A stretch of 64,000 bases of DNA, from positions 577,606 to 641,605 of the forward strand of contig NZ_GL732463.1 of the NCBI RefSeq assembly GCF_000187585.1. Reading direction: 5' to 3'. The position numbers and the translations under genes are program-made. The number at the start of each line of letters is the position of its first letter. The first letter of the stretch is position 1. The notes below the pieces were generated by a model, which saw only the letters and a program-made list of their open reading frames with translations, made no database searches and was not told where the DNA came from. This DNA comes from Streptococcus peroris ATCC 700780 (GTDB lineage Bacteria > Bacillota > Bacilli > Lactobacillales > Streptococcaceae). This document shows positions 1 to 8,378 of the stretch, piece after piece.

Positions 1-347
1 CTTCAACAACAGCAGCAACAACAACGACTGAGTCAACAACAGCCTCAACAACTGCAGCAACAACAACAACTGAGTCAACAACAGCCTCAACCACTGCAGC
101 AACAACAACTGAGTCAACAACGGCTTCAACAACAGCAGCAACAACAACGACTGAGTCAACAACAGCTTCAACCACTGCAGCAACAACAACGACTGAGTCA
201 GCAACTGAAGTTCCAACAACAGCAGAAACAACAGAAGAACGACCAAGTCTTCCATCTACTGGTGAGGCTACAGGTATTGCATTAGTAATTGCTGGTATAT
301 CTATCTTGGCAGGTAGTCTCGTTATGAAAAAGAAATTTTCTAAATAA
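1..347 (+). CDS. LPXTG cell-wall-anchored surface protein, C-terminal part only
   Basis: The reading frame is open from the window edge and ends in TAA at 345-347. It encodes a Thr/Ser/Ala/Glu-rich stalk of near-identical units (TTTTESTTASTTAA), then LPSTG at 249-263, a hydrophobic segment and a positively charged tail (MKKKFSK). This is a classic sortase A sorting signal, so the protein should be linked covalently to peptidoglycan. The ligand-binding part lies outside the window, so function is unknown; adhesin is an inference from architecture only. A rho-independent terminator follows closely, which makes this the last gene of its transcript. Confidence 0.9.
   Translation, partial: STTAATTTTESTTASTTAATTTTESTTASTTAATTTESTTASTTAATTTTESTTASTTAATTTTESATEVPTTAETTEERPSLPSTGEATGIALVIAGISILAGSLVMKKKFSK
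3..200 (+). repeat. In-frame tandem repeats coding a Thr-rich stalk
   Basis: Near-identical units of about 40-45 bases coding TTTTESTTASTTAA run from the window edge to about 200. One copy has lost a Thr codon (TTTES instead of TTTTES). Only synonymous and small in-frame differences are seen, as expected for a stalk whose length changes by slippage or recombination. Confidence 0.8.
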
Positions 348-372
348 TTGAGTTTAGAAAAAGATAGTTAAT

Positions 373-400
373 AAAAAGGACTTTAGGGTCCTTTTTATTT
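373..400 (+). terminator. Rho-independent terminator of the first LPXTG gene
   Basis: AAAAAGGAC (373-381) pairs with GTCCTTTTT (388-396) across a short loop and runs into a T-rich tract. Confidence 0.85.
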
Positions 401-433
401 GTCAATGAAAAATAATGAAATGCACTATTTTTC

Positions 434-462
434 TTGACAATTTTTATCAATACATGTAAAAT
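434..462 (+). promoter_or_regulatory. Promoter of rpsU
   Basis: TTGACA (434-439), a 17-base spacer and TAAAAT (457-462) make a near-consensus vegetative promoter about 35 bases before the rpsU start codon. Confidence 0.85.
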
Positions 463-496
463 AGAATAGATCTTGAACTTGAAGGGAGTGAAAATA

Positions 497-673
497 ATGT
501 CTAAAACAGTAGTACGTAAGAATGAATCTCTTGACGATGCACTTCGTCGTTTCAAACGTGCGGTTACTAAAGCTGGTACTCTTCAAGAAACACGCAAACG
601 TGAATTCTATGAAAAACCTTCTGTAAAACGTAAACGTAAATCAGAAGCAGCTCGTAAACGTAAAAAATTCTAA
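497..673 (+). CDS. rpsU: 30S ribosomal protein S21
   Basis: A 58-residue, strongly basic protein beginning [20 protein letters not shown] and ending in an Arg/Lys-rich tail, which is the full usual length and sequence of bacterial S21. S21 sits on the 30S platform and helps the mRNA base-pair with the anti-Shine-Dalgarno sequence. The start at 497 is preceded by a GGGAGTG ribosome binding site; an in-frame upstream ATG at 473 has no such site and would add residues not found in S21. The gene has its own promoter and terminator and is monocistronic. Confidence 0.97.
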
Positions 674-684
674 TTAAAAATGAG

Positions 685-711
685 AGACTAGAGTAATCTA
701 GTCTTTTTTTT
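685..711 (+). terminator. Rho-independent terminator of rpsU
   Basis: Perfect 8-bp stem AGACTAGA (685-692) / TCTAGTCT (697-704) with a GTAA loop and a run of T. The following stretch to 913 is AT-rich and shows no gene. Confidence 0.9.
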
Positions 712-913
712 GTACCTGTTATAGGAAAAAATCTAATTGTTTATTGACTATTTAAGCTCTATATGTATAGATTTTTGTTAATGGTGAAAAGGCTGAGTAG
801 AAGAATTCTAGTCTATCTTTTAAGAAAGAGTTGAGGAAGTAGCACATTTTATTTGAAATGTAGAAACAATCATGTATTTTAGTTGATTTTAAAGGGTAAA
901 TATAGTACAATAC

Positions 914-922
914 TGGTAAAAT
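914..922 (+). promoter_or_regulatory. Extended -10 promoter for the 951 surface-protein gene
   Basis: TGGTAAAAT (914-922) fits an extended -10 element. No convincing -35 is visible at the right distance. Confidence 0.5.
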
Positions 923-950
923 AGTGTTATTGTACACGGAGGTATATGGG

Positions 951-2732
951 ATGAAAAACCAGAAAAGGTTTGGGAAATTATTAATCACTTTATTGTCTAC
1001 TGGAGTGCTTTTGGCTGCACTTCAAAGTCAAGAAATTATTACTGCTGAAGAAGCAACGACTACTGCAACAACAGCTACAACTGAACAAACAACATCAACT
1101 ACGGCAACGACCGAAGCTACAACTGAAGCAACGACTGCTACAGCACCAACACGTGCTGCAAAAGAAGTAGATGCAAAGGTTACAGGAACTATTAAAAATC
1201 ATGATATCAAATATTATGAATATTATACTGATGTGGATCTTACAGTTTCATTACTGGATGGTGAAGCTAAAGAGGGCGACTATGTAACGATTCAATTAGA
1301 AAATGCAACTGTCTTAAATTCTTTAGATGGTAAAGATGTTTTCTATGATGGAAAGAAAATTGGAACAATTTCTATCGTTTCATTCGATAACATTAATAAA
1401 GCTCGTCAAGGGTCTAACGATGCTGCTCAAATGCAACAAGCAGAATTAGAGTCTACTCGCGCAACCTTGAAAATCACATTTACAAAAGATGTTGAAACTG
1501 TACGTCCTGATGTATTAAAACAAGCTAATTTTGAAATTAAGTCAGACAACGCTTATAACGGTGCAGTAATCGCAAATAAGGACTACTCATTAAATCAAGT
1601 AATTAAAGTGGGATCTTCTTCTGTAACGAATACGGTCGATATACCAAAAGTAGAAAAATTTGCAACGGATACAAACTCAATCAACTTCACACCTTCTGGA
1701 AACACAATTAAATTCAAAGCTGATGGTTCATATGAAACTTATACTGAATTCCAAGTTCGTGGAAGAGAAGGGATGAAGGTTGGTTCAACTGTTGAACTAG
1801 AATTCAACGATGCTTCAGGTATCGAGTGGAAAACAAGTGGAGATGATGCAATTAAAGTGGGCGACACACACCAAGCTTACTTTATCTTACCTGTCTATAG
1901 TAGTTATAGTGTTAACCAATACGGTGCTTATGTGTTCCCGACAGGTGTAGCACCTAAGTTTAAAGTAACTTCAGTTTCAGCTAAGAAAATCACACTTGAA
2001 ATGATTTCAGGAGATGTTCCAAAAGAATTAGGAGTATTCTTCGGTGTTGGTCATAACCGTATTAATATCATCGATAAATCAAAAATTGATGTAGAAAAAA
2101 TGCAGTATGATGTTTCAACTGTTGCCACAGCTAGTGTTGATGGTCAAAATGCTAAAGGAATCTATATCTATCGTATTATTAGTGATTCTGCTAGTGCGCA
2201 ACTTGTACGGGATACATTAATTACAGAATTTAAAGAAATCGATACTGAAAAAACTTTAAGACCTTCAGAAAGAGGTTACAAAGATAAGGTAGATATCGAT
2301 AGTTATGAATTTGTGAAAACTACAAAAGACCGTGAAGGAAATCAAACTCACTGGTATAAGAAAGTAGAACAATCAACAACGACCACGACAACGGAAGCTT
2401 CAACAACGACTACAACGACAACGGAAGCTCCAGCAACGACTACAACGACTACAACGACTACAACGACGACGGAAACACCAACACCAACGCCAGCACCAAC
2501 AACGGAAGCTCCAGCAACGACTACAACGACGACGGAAGCTCCAGCAAATACTTCCGCAACTACAACAACAGAGAAAACAACTGATGGTACAGCACCTGGA
2601 ACTACCTCTACGACAACTGAACCTAAAGAGGAACTACCTAATACAGGTTCTACAGAATCATTGTTTGCCACGGGTGTAGCTTTCTTGGTAGCTGGTCTGA
2701 CAGTATTGGGATTGAAGAAAAAAGATAACTAA
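951..2732 (+). CDS. LPXTG surface protein with Thr-rich N-terminal and C-terminal segments, adhesin-like
   Basis: The 593-residue precursor starts at the ATG at 951, 8 bases after GGAGG; the ATG at 924 lacks a ribosome binding site. It has a hydrophobic signal peptide (about residues 8-32), a short Thr/Glu-rich segment (about 33-68), a globular region of about 390 residues rich in beta-strand patterns, a Thr-rich stalk (about 466-556), then LPNTG (562-566), a hydrophobic helix and KKKDN. The globular part resembles the beta-sandwich architecture of Gram-positive adhesins, and the segment ending in GYEFVKTTKDREGNQTHWYKK looks like a MucBP-type repeat; both are inferences from pattern. It should be anchored by sortase A. 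The ligand cannot be told from sequence. Confidence 0.85.
   Translation: MKNQKRFGKLLITLLSTGVLLAALQSQEIITAEEATTTATTATTEQTTSTTATTEATTEATTATAPTRAAKEVDAKVTGTIKNHDIKYYEYYTDVDLTVSLLDGEAKEGDYVTIQLENATVLNSLDGKDVFYDGKKIGTISIVSFDNINKARQGSNDAAQMQQAELESTRATLKITFTKDVETVRPDVLKQANFEIKSDNAYNGAVIANKDYSLNQVIKVGSSSVTNTVDIPKVEKFATDTNSINFTPSGNTIKFKADGSYETYTEFQVRGREGMKVGSTVELEFNDASGIEWKTSGDDAIKVGDTHQAYFILPVYSSYSVNQYGAYVFPTGVAPKFKVTSVSAKKITLEMISGDVPKELGVFFGVGHNRINIIDKSKIDVEKMQYDVSTVATASVDGQNAKGIYIYRIISDSASAQLVRDTLITEFKEIDTEKTLRPSERGYKDKVDIDSYEFVKTTKDREGNQTHWYKKVEQSTTTTTTEASTTTTTTTEAPATTTTTTTTTTTTETPTPTPAPTTEAPATTTTTTEAPANTSATTTTEKTTDGTAPGTTSTTTEPKEELPNTGSTESLFATGVAFLVAGLTVLGLKKKDN
2371..2575 (+). repeat. Low-complexity ACN-codon tract coding the Thr-rich stalk
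   Basis: Runs of ACA/ACG/ACT codons with a repeated GAAGCTCCAGCA spacer code TTTTEAPA-type repeats. The long antisense open frame here (all Val) is a by-product of this composition. Confidence 0.7.
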
Positions 2733-2774
2733 AGCGTATATTCTATTAGTAAATAATAGTGTGAGAAATTATAG

Positions 2775-2812
2775 AAGGGATTAAATAATATTTTGTTATT
2801 TAATCCTTTTTT
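2775..2812 (+). terminator. Rho-independent terminator of the 951 gene
   Basis: GGATTAAATAA (2778-2788) pairs with TTATTTAATCC (2796-2806), followed by T6. The arms are nearly the same as those of the terminator after the next gene (5621-5662). Confidence 0.85.
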
Positions 2813-2822
2813 CATATTTTTT

Positions 2823-2831
2823 TGGTATAAT
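2823..2831 (+). promoter_or_regulatory. Extended -10 promoter of the phosphorylcholine esterase gene
   Basis: TGGTATAAT lies about 38 bases before the start codon, just after the upstream terminator. Confidence 0.65.
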
Positions 2832-2868
2832 CATTTATATCAGTAAAAAGATTTTAGAGGATTTTAAC

Positions 2869-5598
2869 ATGAAAAAGACAAAGGTCGCAGTGACTTTAGG
2901 AGCAGCTTTGCTTTTTAGTGTCGGTGCCAAAGTAGAAGCGGATACGATTTCACAGTCTAACGTGAATCGAATTCATTTTATTAATACCAAAGGAAATCCA
3001 GGTACAGATGCTATTTTGCTTGAAAGTAATGGGCATTATGCCTTGATTGATATGGGTGAAGACTATGATTTTCCAGATGGTAGTAATCCGCTTTATCCCT
3101 TGAGAGTAGGAACAATTACTTCAAACTTTTATGCAATAGAAGATCGACTTTTAAGACACCTTGACCAAGTAGGCGTCAAAAAATTGGACTTCATGCTTGG
3201 TACACACGTTCATAGTGACCATATTGGTGGTGCTGATGAAGTATTAAATAAATATAAAGTTGACAAATTTTATCTAAAAAAATATTCAGACGATCGAATT
3301 GCTACGCAATGGGGTTTATGGGACAATCTTTTTAACTACAACAATGCATTAAATGCTGCAAAAAAACATGGAGTTAATGTTGTTCAAGATATTTCTGACA
3401 ATGATAGTCATTTTAAATTGGGCGATATGGATATTCAGTTGTATAACTACAAGAATGAATACGGTCCAGATGGAAAATTGAAGAAAGTATACGATGATAA
3501 CCCCAATTCCATTGTTGCTGTAGTTACAGTAAATGGAAAGAAAATTTATCTGGGTGGGGACCTTGATAATGTTTACGGGGCTGAAGATCGCATTGGACCT
3601 AAAATCGGGAAAGTAGATTTGATGAAATGGAACCATCACCTCGATGGAAAAGTTTCGAACAGCATTAATTTTCTCAATAACCTCTCTCCTTCAATAGTTG
3701 TACAGACAACAGGAGGAGATATCAATGTCCAAGCAACCAGAGATAAATTGAAACAGATGAATGTTCAAATCATTCATGCTTCGAGTGATAAAAAAGATGC
3801 GACTGTCTTAGATATCACAAAAGATGGATTTAACAATATCTCTCAGAACTATCCAGATATTCCAAATACAAAGGCACGTTGGGTTACAGAAGATGGTTTC
3901 AAGAAATATTATTTTGCTGATGATCAAATGGCCACTGGTTGGCATACAATTGACAAAGAGAAATACTTCTTTAATGGGAAGGGGCAACTCCAACAGAATA
4001 AATGGATTCATGATTTTGATGATGAGGGTACTCTCAAGTCCTTATTTATGGATAAGGATGGGAAGTTACAAACTTCTAAATGGCTTCAAGTTGACAATAA
4101 TTGGTATTATGTTGATTCCAAAGGATATCGTAAAGAATCTGAGTTAGCTATCATTAATGGGAAAACCTATTACTTTGACGATAAAGGGATTATGCAAACT
4201 GGTTCTAGAACAGTGAATGGTGCTACTCTTTTGTTTGATAGTACTGGAGCACTTTCAGAAGAATTGAAAGCATCATCCTGGAATAAAATTGGAAATAAAT
4301 GGTACTACCTAGATGAAAACAAAAATATGACCATTGGTTTCAAAGTAATTGATGGAAAGACCTATCATTTCAACGAAGCTGGAGAAATGGGAACAGGCTG
4401 GCAGTATACTCTTCAAAAATGGTATTACTTTAATGCGTCAGGTGAAATGCAACGCGGTTGGTTTAAAGACGCTGGTAATTGGTACTATCTTGATCCGAAG
4501 ACTGGGGGAATGTTTACAGGACTAAACAAGATTGATGGCCAACTCTATCACTTTAATGATGGAGGAATCATGTCCACAGGCTGGAAACAAACTGATGGCA
4601 AATGGTTCTATTATGCACCTAGTGGTGAACAGAAAAAAGGCTGGATTAAATATAACAATGCATGGTACTATTTAGAACCCGAAACTGGAGAAATGGTCAC
4701 TGGTATCAAAGAAATCGGTGGTCAACAATATAGCTTTAAAGATAGTGGAGCTATGGAAACTGGTTGGACACTAAAAGATAGTAAATGGTATTATTATGCA
4801 TCTAGTGGCGAATTGAAAAAAGGCTGGTTTAAAGATGCAGGCACATGGTACTATCTAGATCCAAAAACTGGTGAAATGGCTACAGGAATTAAAGAAATCG
4901 ATGGTCAACGCTATGGCTTTAAAGATAGTGGAGCTATGGAAACCGGCTGGAAACAAAAAGATGGTAAATGGTATTATTTTGCTTCAAGTGGCCAAATGGA
5001 GAAAGATTGGCTTAAAGATGCAGGTAAGTGGTACTATTTGAATCATAATGATGGAACTATGGTGACCGGATTACAAGAAATTAATGGAATCAAGTATCAT
5101 TTCAATCAATCTGGAGCCATGGAAACCGGTTGGGTCTATGATGGTAAAGATTGGTACTATCATAAAAATTCTGGAGCTATGGAGACTGGTTGGTTCTTGT
5201 ATTCTGGTAAATGGTTCTTCTTGGAATCTGATTCAGGGAAAATGGTTACAGGTATTCATGAAGTCTCTGGAGATAACTATTACTTCAATAACTCTGGCGA
5301 AATGCAAGTTGGTTGGGCTCAAGTAAATGGATACTGGTACTACTTTAATGCAAGTGGTACAATGCTCCGCAATGGTGTTACACCTGATGGATATAAGGTT
5401 GACAATGAAGGTAGATGGCTTCCTAATGGAGTAACTACAACAACATCATCCGCTTCATCAACTTCTTCAACAACAAGTGTAGAAGAAACTACTTCCAAAG
5501 ATTTAACACTTAAAGAAGCTGTTGAGCCAACAACTGAAGCAACTACAACTAGTGAGGCAAAATCGATTCCAGTCAATGGCGATAAAGCCTCTAACTAG
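2869..5598 (+). CDS. pce: Teichoic-acid phosphorylcholine esterase, choline-binding protein (Pce/CbpE type)
   Basis: Signal peptide (residues 1-24), then a metallo-beta-lactamase-fold catalytic domain to about 330 with the zinc motif HVHSDH (H113, H115, D117, H118), D231 in YLGGDLDN and H256/H257. Roughly 25 choline-binding repeats of the GWxxxxGKWYYF type fill residues 336-855, followed by a Ser/Thr-rich tail without a sorting signal. Enzymes of this family remove phosphorylcholine from teichoic and lipoteichoic acids and bind the wall through remaining choline. The protein is 909 residues, clearly longer than the pneumococcal enzyme (about 627 as I recall), because of extra repeats. It has its own promoter and terminator. 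Family assignment is firm; the substrate is inferred from the family. Confidence 0.92.
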   Translation: MKKTKVAVTLGAALLFSVGAKVEADTISQSNVNRIHFINTKGNPGTDAILLESNGHYALIDMGEDYDFPDGSNPLYPLRVGTITSNFYAIEDRLLRHLDQVGVKKLDFMLGTHVHSDHIGGADEVLNKYKVDKFYLKKYSDDRIATQWGLWDNLFNYNNALNAAKKHGVNVVQDISDNDSHFKLGDMDIQLYNYKNEYGPDGKLKKVYDDNPNSIVAVVTVNGKKIYLGGDLDNVYGAEDRIGPKIGKVDLMKWNHHLDGKVSNSINFLNNLSPSIVVQTTGGDINVQATRDKLKQMNVQIIHASSDKKDATVLDITKDGFNNISQNYPDIPNTKARWVTEDGFKKYYFADDQMATGWHTIDKEKYFFNGKGQLQQNKWIHDFDDEGTLKSLFMDKDGKLQTSKWLQVDNNWYYVDSKGYRKESELAIINGKTYYFDDKGIMQTGSRTVNGATLLFDSTGALSEELKASSWNKIGNKWYYLDENKNMTIGFKVIDGKTYHFNEAGEMGTGWQYTLQKWYYFNASGEMQRGWFKDAGNWYYLDPKTGGMFTGLNKIDGQLYHFNDGGIMSTGWKQTDGKWFYYAPSGEQKKGWIKYNNAWYYLEPETGEMVTGIKEIGGQQYSFKDSGAMETGWTLKDSKWYYYASSGELKKGWFKDAGTWYYLDPKTGEMATGIKEIDGQRYGFKDSGAMETGWKQKDGKWYYFASSGQMEKDWLKDAGKWYYLNHNDGTMVTGLQEINGIKYHFNQSGAMETGWVYDGKDWYYHKNSGAMETGWFLYSGKWFFLESDSGKMVTGIHEVSGDNYYFNNSGEMQVGWAQVNGYWYYFNASGTMLRNGVTPDGYKVDNEGRWLPNGVTTTTSSASSTSSTTSVEETTSKDLTLKEAVEPTTEATTTSEAKSIPVNGDKASN

Positions 5599-5620
5599 TC
5601 ACTTTATCTAATAAATTTTA

Positions 5621-5662
5621 AAAAAGGGATTAAATAACAGCTTGTTGTTTAATCCCTTTTTC
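5621..5662 (+). terminator. Strong rho-independent terminator of pce
   Basis: A 17-bp stem with one wobble pair: 5622-5638 (key part GGGATTAAATAAC) with 5644-5660 (GTTGTTTAATCCC), then T-rich. Confidence 0.92.
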
Positions 5663-5742
5663 TGTAGATTAAATCTTTTAAAGAGTTCTACTTAAATAAA
5701 TAGCATAAAGACTGTTAAAAACATAAACTTATTCCTACAATC

Positions 5743-5751
5743 TGATATAAT
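5743..5751 (+). promoter_or_regulatory. Extended -10 promoter of the hprK operon
   Basis: TGATATAAT at 5743-5751, about 30 bases before the hprK start. Confidence 0.7.
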
Positions 5752-5781
5752 AGTAAGAGAACTCTATTGAAGGAGATTAAT

Positions 5782-6717
5782 ATGTCAGTTTTAGTTAAAG
5801 AGGTAATTGATAAACTCAGACTAGACATTGTCTATGGTGAGCCGGAGTTACTTGAAAAGGAAATCAATACAGGCGATATTTGTCGGCCGGGTCTTGAAAT
5901 GACGGGATATTTTGATTACTATACTCCAGAACGTATCCAATTATTGGGAATGAAGGAGTGGTCCTATCTCATTAGCATGTCATCTCATAATCGTTATCAG
6001 ATTTTGGAGAGATTATTCCAACCAGAAACACCTGCAGTTATTGTTGCACGTGGACTAGTTGTTCCTGAGGAAATGTTAAAGGCTGCTAGAGAATGTAAAG
6101 TCGCTATTTTAACAAGTCGTACAGCTACCAGTCGCTTGTCAGGTGAATTATCTAGTTATTTAGATTCACGTTTGGCTGAACGTGCTAGTGTACACGGTGT
6201 CTTGATGGATATCTATGGTATGGGTGTTCTGATTCAAGGTGATAGTGGTATTGGTAAGAGTGAGACTGGACTTGAACTCGTCAAACGTGGTCATCGTCTA
6301 GTCGCAGATGATCGTGTTGATATTTACGCCAAGGATGAGATGACTCTTTGGGGTGAACCTGCTGAAATCTTGAAACATTTGTTAGAGATTCGTGGAGTTG
6401 GTATTATTGATATCATGAGTCTTTATGGAGCTAGCGCTGTTAAGGATTCTTCTCAAGTTCAGCTGGCGGTCTATCTAGAAAATTATGATACTGCTAAAGA
6501 ATTCGACCGTTTAGGAAATAATGCTGAAGAATTGGAAATATCAGGTGTTTCAATTCCACGTATTCGAATCCCTGTAAAAACAGGGCGTAATATCTCGGTC
6601 GTCATTGAAGCGGCAGCTATGAATTATCGTTCTAAGGAAATGGGATTTGATGCAACACGTCTCTTTGAAGAAAGATTGACGAAATTGATTGAAAAGAACG
6701 AGGTGAAAAATGATTGA
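5782..6717 (+). CDS. hprK: HPr kinase/phosphorylase
   Basis: Bifunctional enzyme that phosphorylates HPr of the sugar phosphotransferase system on Ser46 and removes the phosphate again; in Firmicutes this drives CcpA-dependent carbon catabolite repression. The 311-residue protein has the typical N-terminal domain, a P-loop GDSGIGKS (residues 153-160), HRLVADD just after it and the family signature [10 protein letters not shown]. The ATG at 5782 follows AGGAG by 6 bases and gives the standard length; an in-frame ATG 15 bases upstream overlaps the ribosome binding site. It overlaps lgt by 8 bases, so the two are translationally coupled. Confidence 0.97.
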   Translation: MSVLVKEVIDKLRLDIVYGEPELLEKEINTGDICRPGLEMTGYFDYYTPERIQLLGMKEWSYLISMSSHNRYQILERLFQPETPAVIVARGLVVPEEMLKAARECKVAILTSRTATSRLSGELSSYLDSRLAERASVHGVLMDIYGMGVLIQGDSGIGKSETGLELVKRGHRLVADDRVDIYAKDEMTLWGEPAEILKHLLEIRGVGIIDIMSLYGASAVKDSSQVQLAVYLENYDTAKEFDRLGNNAEELEISGVSIPRIRIPVKTGRNISVVIEAAAMNYRSKEMGFDATRLFEERLTKLIEKNEVKND

Positions 6718-7498
6718 TCCAATTGCTTTTAAATTTGGTCCTTTGGCTATTAGATGGTACGCAATTTGTATTGTATCAGGTCTTATTTTAGCGGTATATC
6801 TAGCAAGTAAAGAAGCGCCAAAGAAGAAAATCTTATCAGATGATATTTTTGACTTTATCTTAATTGCTTTTCCTTTGGCCATCATTGGTGCTCGACTATA
6901 CTATGTCATCTTTAGATTTGATTACTATAGCCAGCATTTGGGAGAAATTTTGGCTGTCTGGAATGGCGGTCTTGCCATATACGGTGGTTTAATCACTGGA
7001 GCCATTGTTCTCTATATATTTGCTGATCGTAAACTAATCAATACATGGGACTTTTTGGATGTTGCAGCGCCAAGTGTCATGATTGCACAGAGTCTGGGAC
7101 GTTGGGGGAATTTCTTTAATCAGGAAGCTTACGGAGCGGTAGTTGAAAATCTTAACTACTTACCTGGCTTTATTAAGAATCAAATGTATATTGATGGCTC
7201 GTATCGTCAACCAACCTTCTTATATGAATCTATTTGGAATCTGATTGGTTTTACTTTAATTGTTATTTTTAGACGCCGATTAAAAGGTATCCGTCGTGGT
7301 CATATCACTGCTTTTTATCTAATCTGGTATGGATTTGGACGTATGGTTATTGAAGGTATGCGTACAGATAGTCTCATGTTCTTTGGACTTCGGGTATCAC
7401 AGTGGTTATCTGCCCTCTTGATTGGACTTGGTATTTATATCATCTTTTATCAAAATCAGAAAAAAGCACCATTTTATAATGTAGAAAAGGAGAATTAA
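6710..7498 (+). CDS. lgt: Prolipoprotein diacylglyceryl transferase
   Basis: Polytopic membrane enzyme that moves diacylglycerol from phosphatidylglycerol to the lipobox cysteine of prelipoproteins, the first step of lipoprotein maturation. The 262-residue protein shows several hydrophobic segments and the Lgt signature [13 protein letters not shown]. It overlaps the end of hprK and is followed after one base by the next gene. Lipoprotein substrates in this window include PstS (14657) and the binding protein at 19734; the second step, LspA, is encoded at 34002. Confidence 0.96.
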   Translation: MIDPIAFKFGPLAIRWYAICIVSGLILAVYLASKEAPKKKILSDDIFDFILIAFPLAIIGARLYYVIFRFDYYSQHLGEILAVWNGGLAIYGGLITGAIVLYIFADRKLINTWDFLDVAAPSVMIAQSLGRWGNFFNQEAYGAVVENLNYLPGFIKNQMYIDGSYRQPTFLYESIWNLIGFTLIVIFRRRLKGIRRGHITAFYLIWYGFGRMVIEGMRTDSLMFFGLRVSQWLSALLIGLGIYIIFYQNQKKAPFYNVEKEN

Positions 7499-7499
7499 A

Positions 7500-7883
7500 A
7501 TGTTGGAAGCTGCTTATATTATTGTGGCTATTGCCTTAGTTGTATTCTTAGTTTATTTGATTATTACTCTTCAAAAAGTTGGTCGTGTAATCGATGAAAC
7601 TGAAAATACTGTTAAAACCTTAACTTCAGATGTAAATGTAACTCTACATCACACAAACGAATTGCTTGCAAAAGTCAATGTTCTTGCGGATGATATCAAT
7701 GTTAAAGTTGCAACGATTGATCCACTCTTTACGGCAGTAGCAGACCTTTCTGTTTCTGTTTCTGACTTAAATGAACAAGCTCGTGTTTTGAGTAAAAAAG
7801 CATCGTCTGCAGGTTCAAAAACTTTAAAGACCAGTGCAGGTTTGTCAGCTATTCGTGTTGCAAGTAAATTTTTTAAAAAATAA
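7500..7883 (+). CDS. DUF948-family membrane-anchored protein
   Basis: 127 residues with one N-terminal membrane segment (about residues 4-23) followed by a helical region rich in hydrophobic heptads (KVGRVIDETENTVKTL) and a basic C-terminus ending KFFKK. This is the DUF948 pattern found in many Firmicutes; function is unknown. It starts one base after the lgt stop and is followed 14 bases later by a YtxH-like gene. The pair is often found together, which suggests a shared envelope or stress role, but that is inference. Confidence 0.8.
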   Translation: MLEAAYIIVAIALVVFLVYLIITLQKVGRVIDETENTVKTLTSDVNVTLHHTNELLAKVNVLADDINVKVATIDPLFTAVADLSVSVSDLNEQARVLSKKASSAGSKTLKTSAGLSAIRVASKFFKK

Positions 7884-7897
7884 AAAGGAGATAACTT

Positions 7898-8293
7898 ATG
7901 GGTAAATTATCATCAATCCTTTTGGGAACTGTTTCAGGTGTTGCGGTTGCCTTGTTTCTAACAAGTGAAAAGGGGAAACGAGTTACGAGTCAAGCACAAG
8001 ACTTTATTGAAGACCTTAAAGAAGATCCTGAATATGCTAAGGAGCAAGCTCTTGAAAAATTGACAGAAGTCAAAGATCAAACCAAAGAATTTGTGCTTAA
8101 AACGAAAGAACAGGTTGAATCTGGAGAAATCACACTTGATACTGTCCTTGAAAAGGCAAAATACCATGCTCAACAAGCGACTGAAGTCTCAAAGGAAACC
8201 TTCAATCAAATAAAATCACAACTGGAAGACACAGTAGTTGTAGAAGAAAAAGAAGATGGTCAAGAAATTGTCATCGATATTCAAGAAGATTAG
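7898..8293 (+). CDS. YtxH-like protein
   Basis: 131 residues: a short Gly-containing hydrophobic N-terminus (SILLGTVSGVAVALFLTS) followed by an acidic/basic helical region likely to form a coiled coil. This matches the YtxH family (general-stress-associated in Bacillus). Exact function is unknown. AAGGAG precedes the start at 7898. It is the last gene of the hprK operon, before a strong terminator. Confidence 0.75.
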   Translation: MGKLSSILLGTVSGVAVALFLTSEKGKRVTSQAQDFIEDLKEDPEYAKEQALEKLTEVKDQTKEFVLKTKEQVESGEITLDTVLEKAKYHAQQATEVSKETFNQIKSQLEDTVVVEEKEDGQEIVIDIQED

Positions 8294-8298
8294 TATTG

Positions 8299-8345
8299 AA
8301 TCACTATTCCCAATTTTTTAAAGGGTCGGGAATGGTGATTTTTTT
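8299..8345 (+). terminator. Terminator of the hprK-lgt operon
   Basis: A 13-bp stem with one wobble (8299-8311 AATCACTATTCCC / 8328-8340) followed by T7. Confidence 0.92.
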
Positions 8346-8362
8346 CTTGAGGGATGTCTTTG

Positions 8363-8371
8363 TGGTATAAT
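8363..8371 (+). promoter_or_regulatory. Extended -10 promoter of hemW, giving an almost leaderless mRNA
   Basis: TGGTATAAT (8363-8371) ends 7 bases before the ATG at 8379. Transcription should therefore begin at or next to the start codon, and no Shine-Dalgarno sequence is present between them. Confidence 0.75.
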
Positions 8372-8378
8372 AAATACT

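Noticed and set aside
1..220. Regular repeats resembling a CRISPR array
   Set aside because: The repeats are contiguous, without spacers, and encode an in-frame Thr-rich stalk ending in an LPSTG signal.
2348..2671. Open frame on the minus strand coding an almost pure Val protein
   Set aside because: It is the antisense of ACN threonine codons in the surface-protein stalk.
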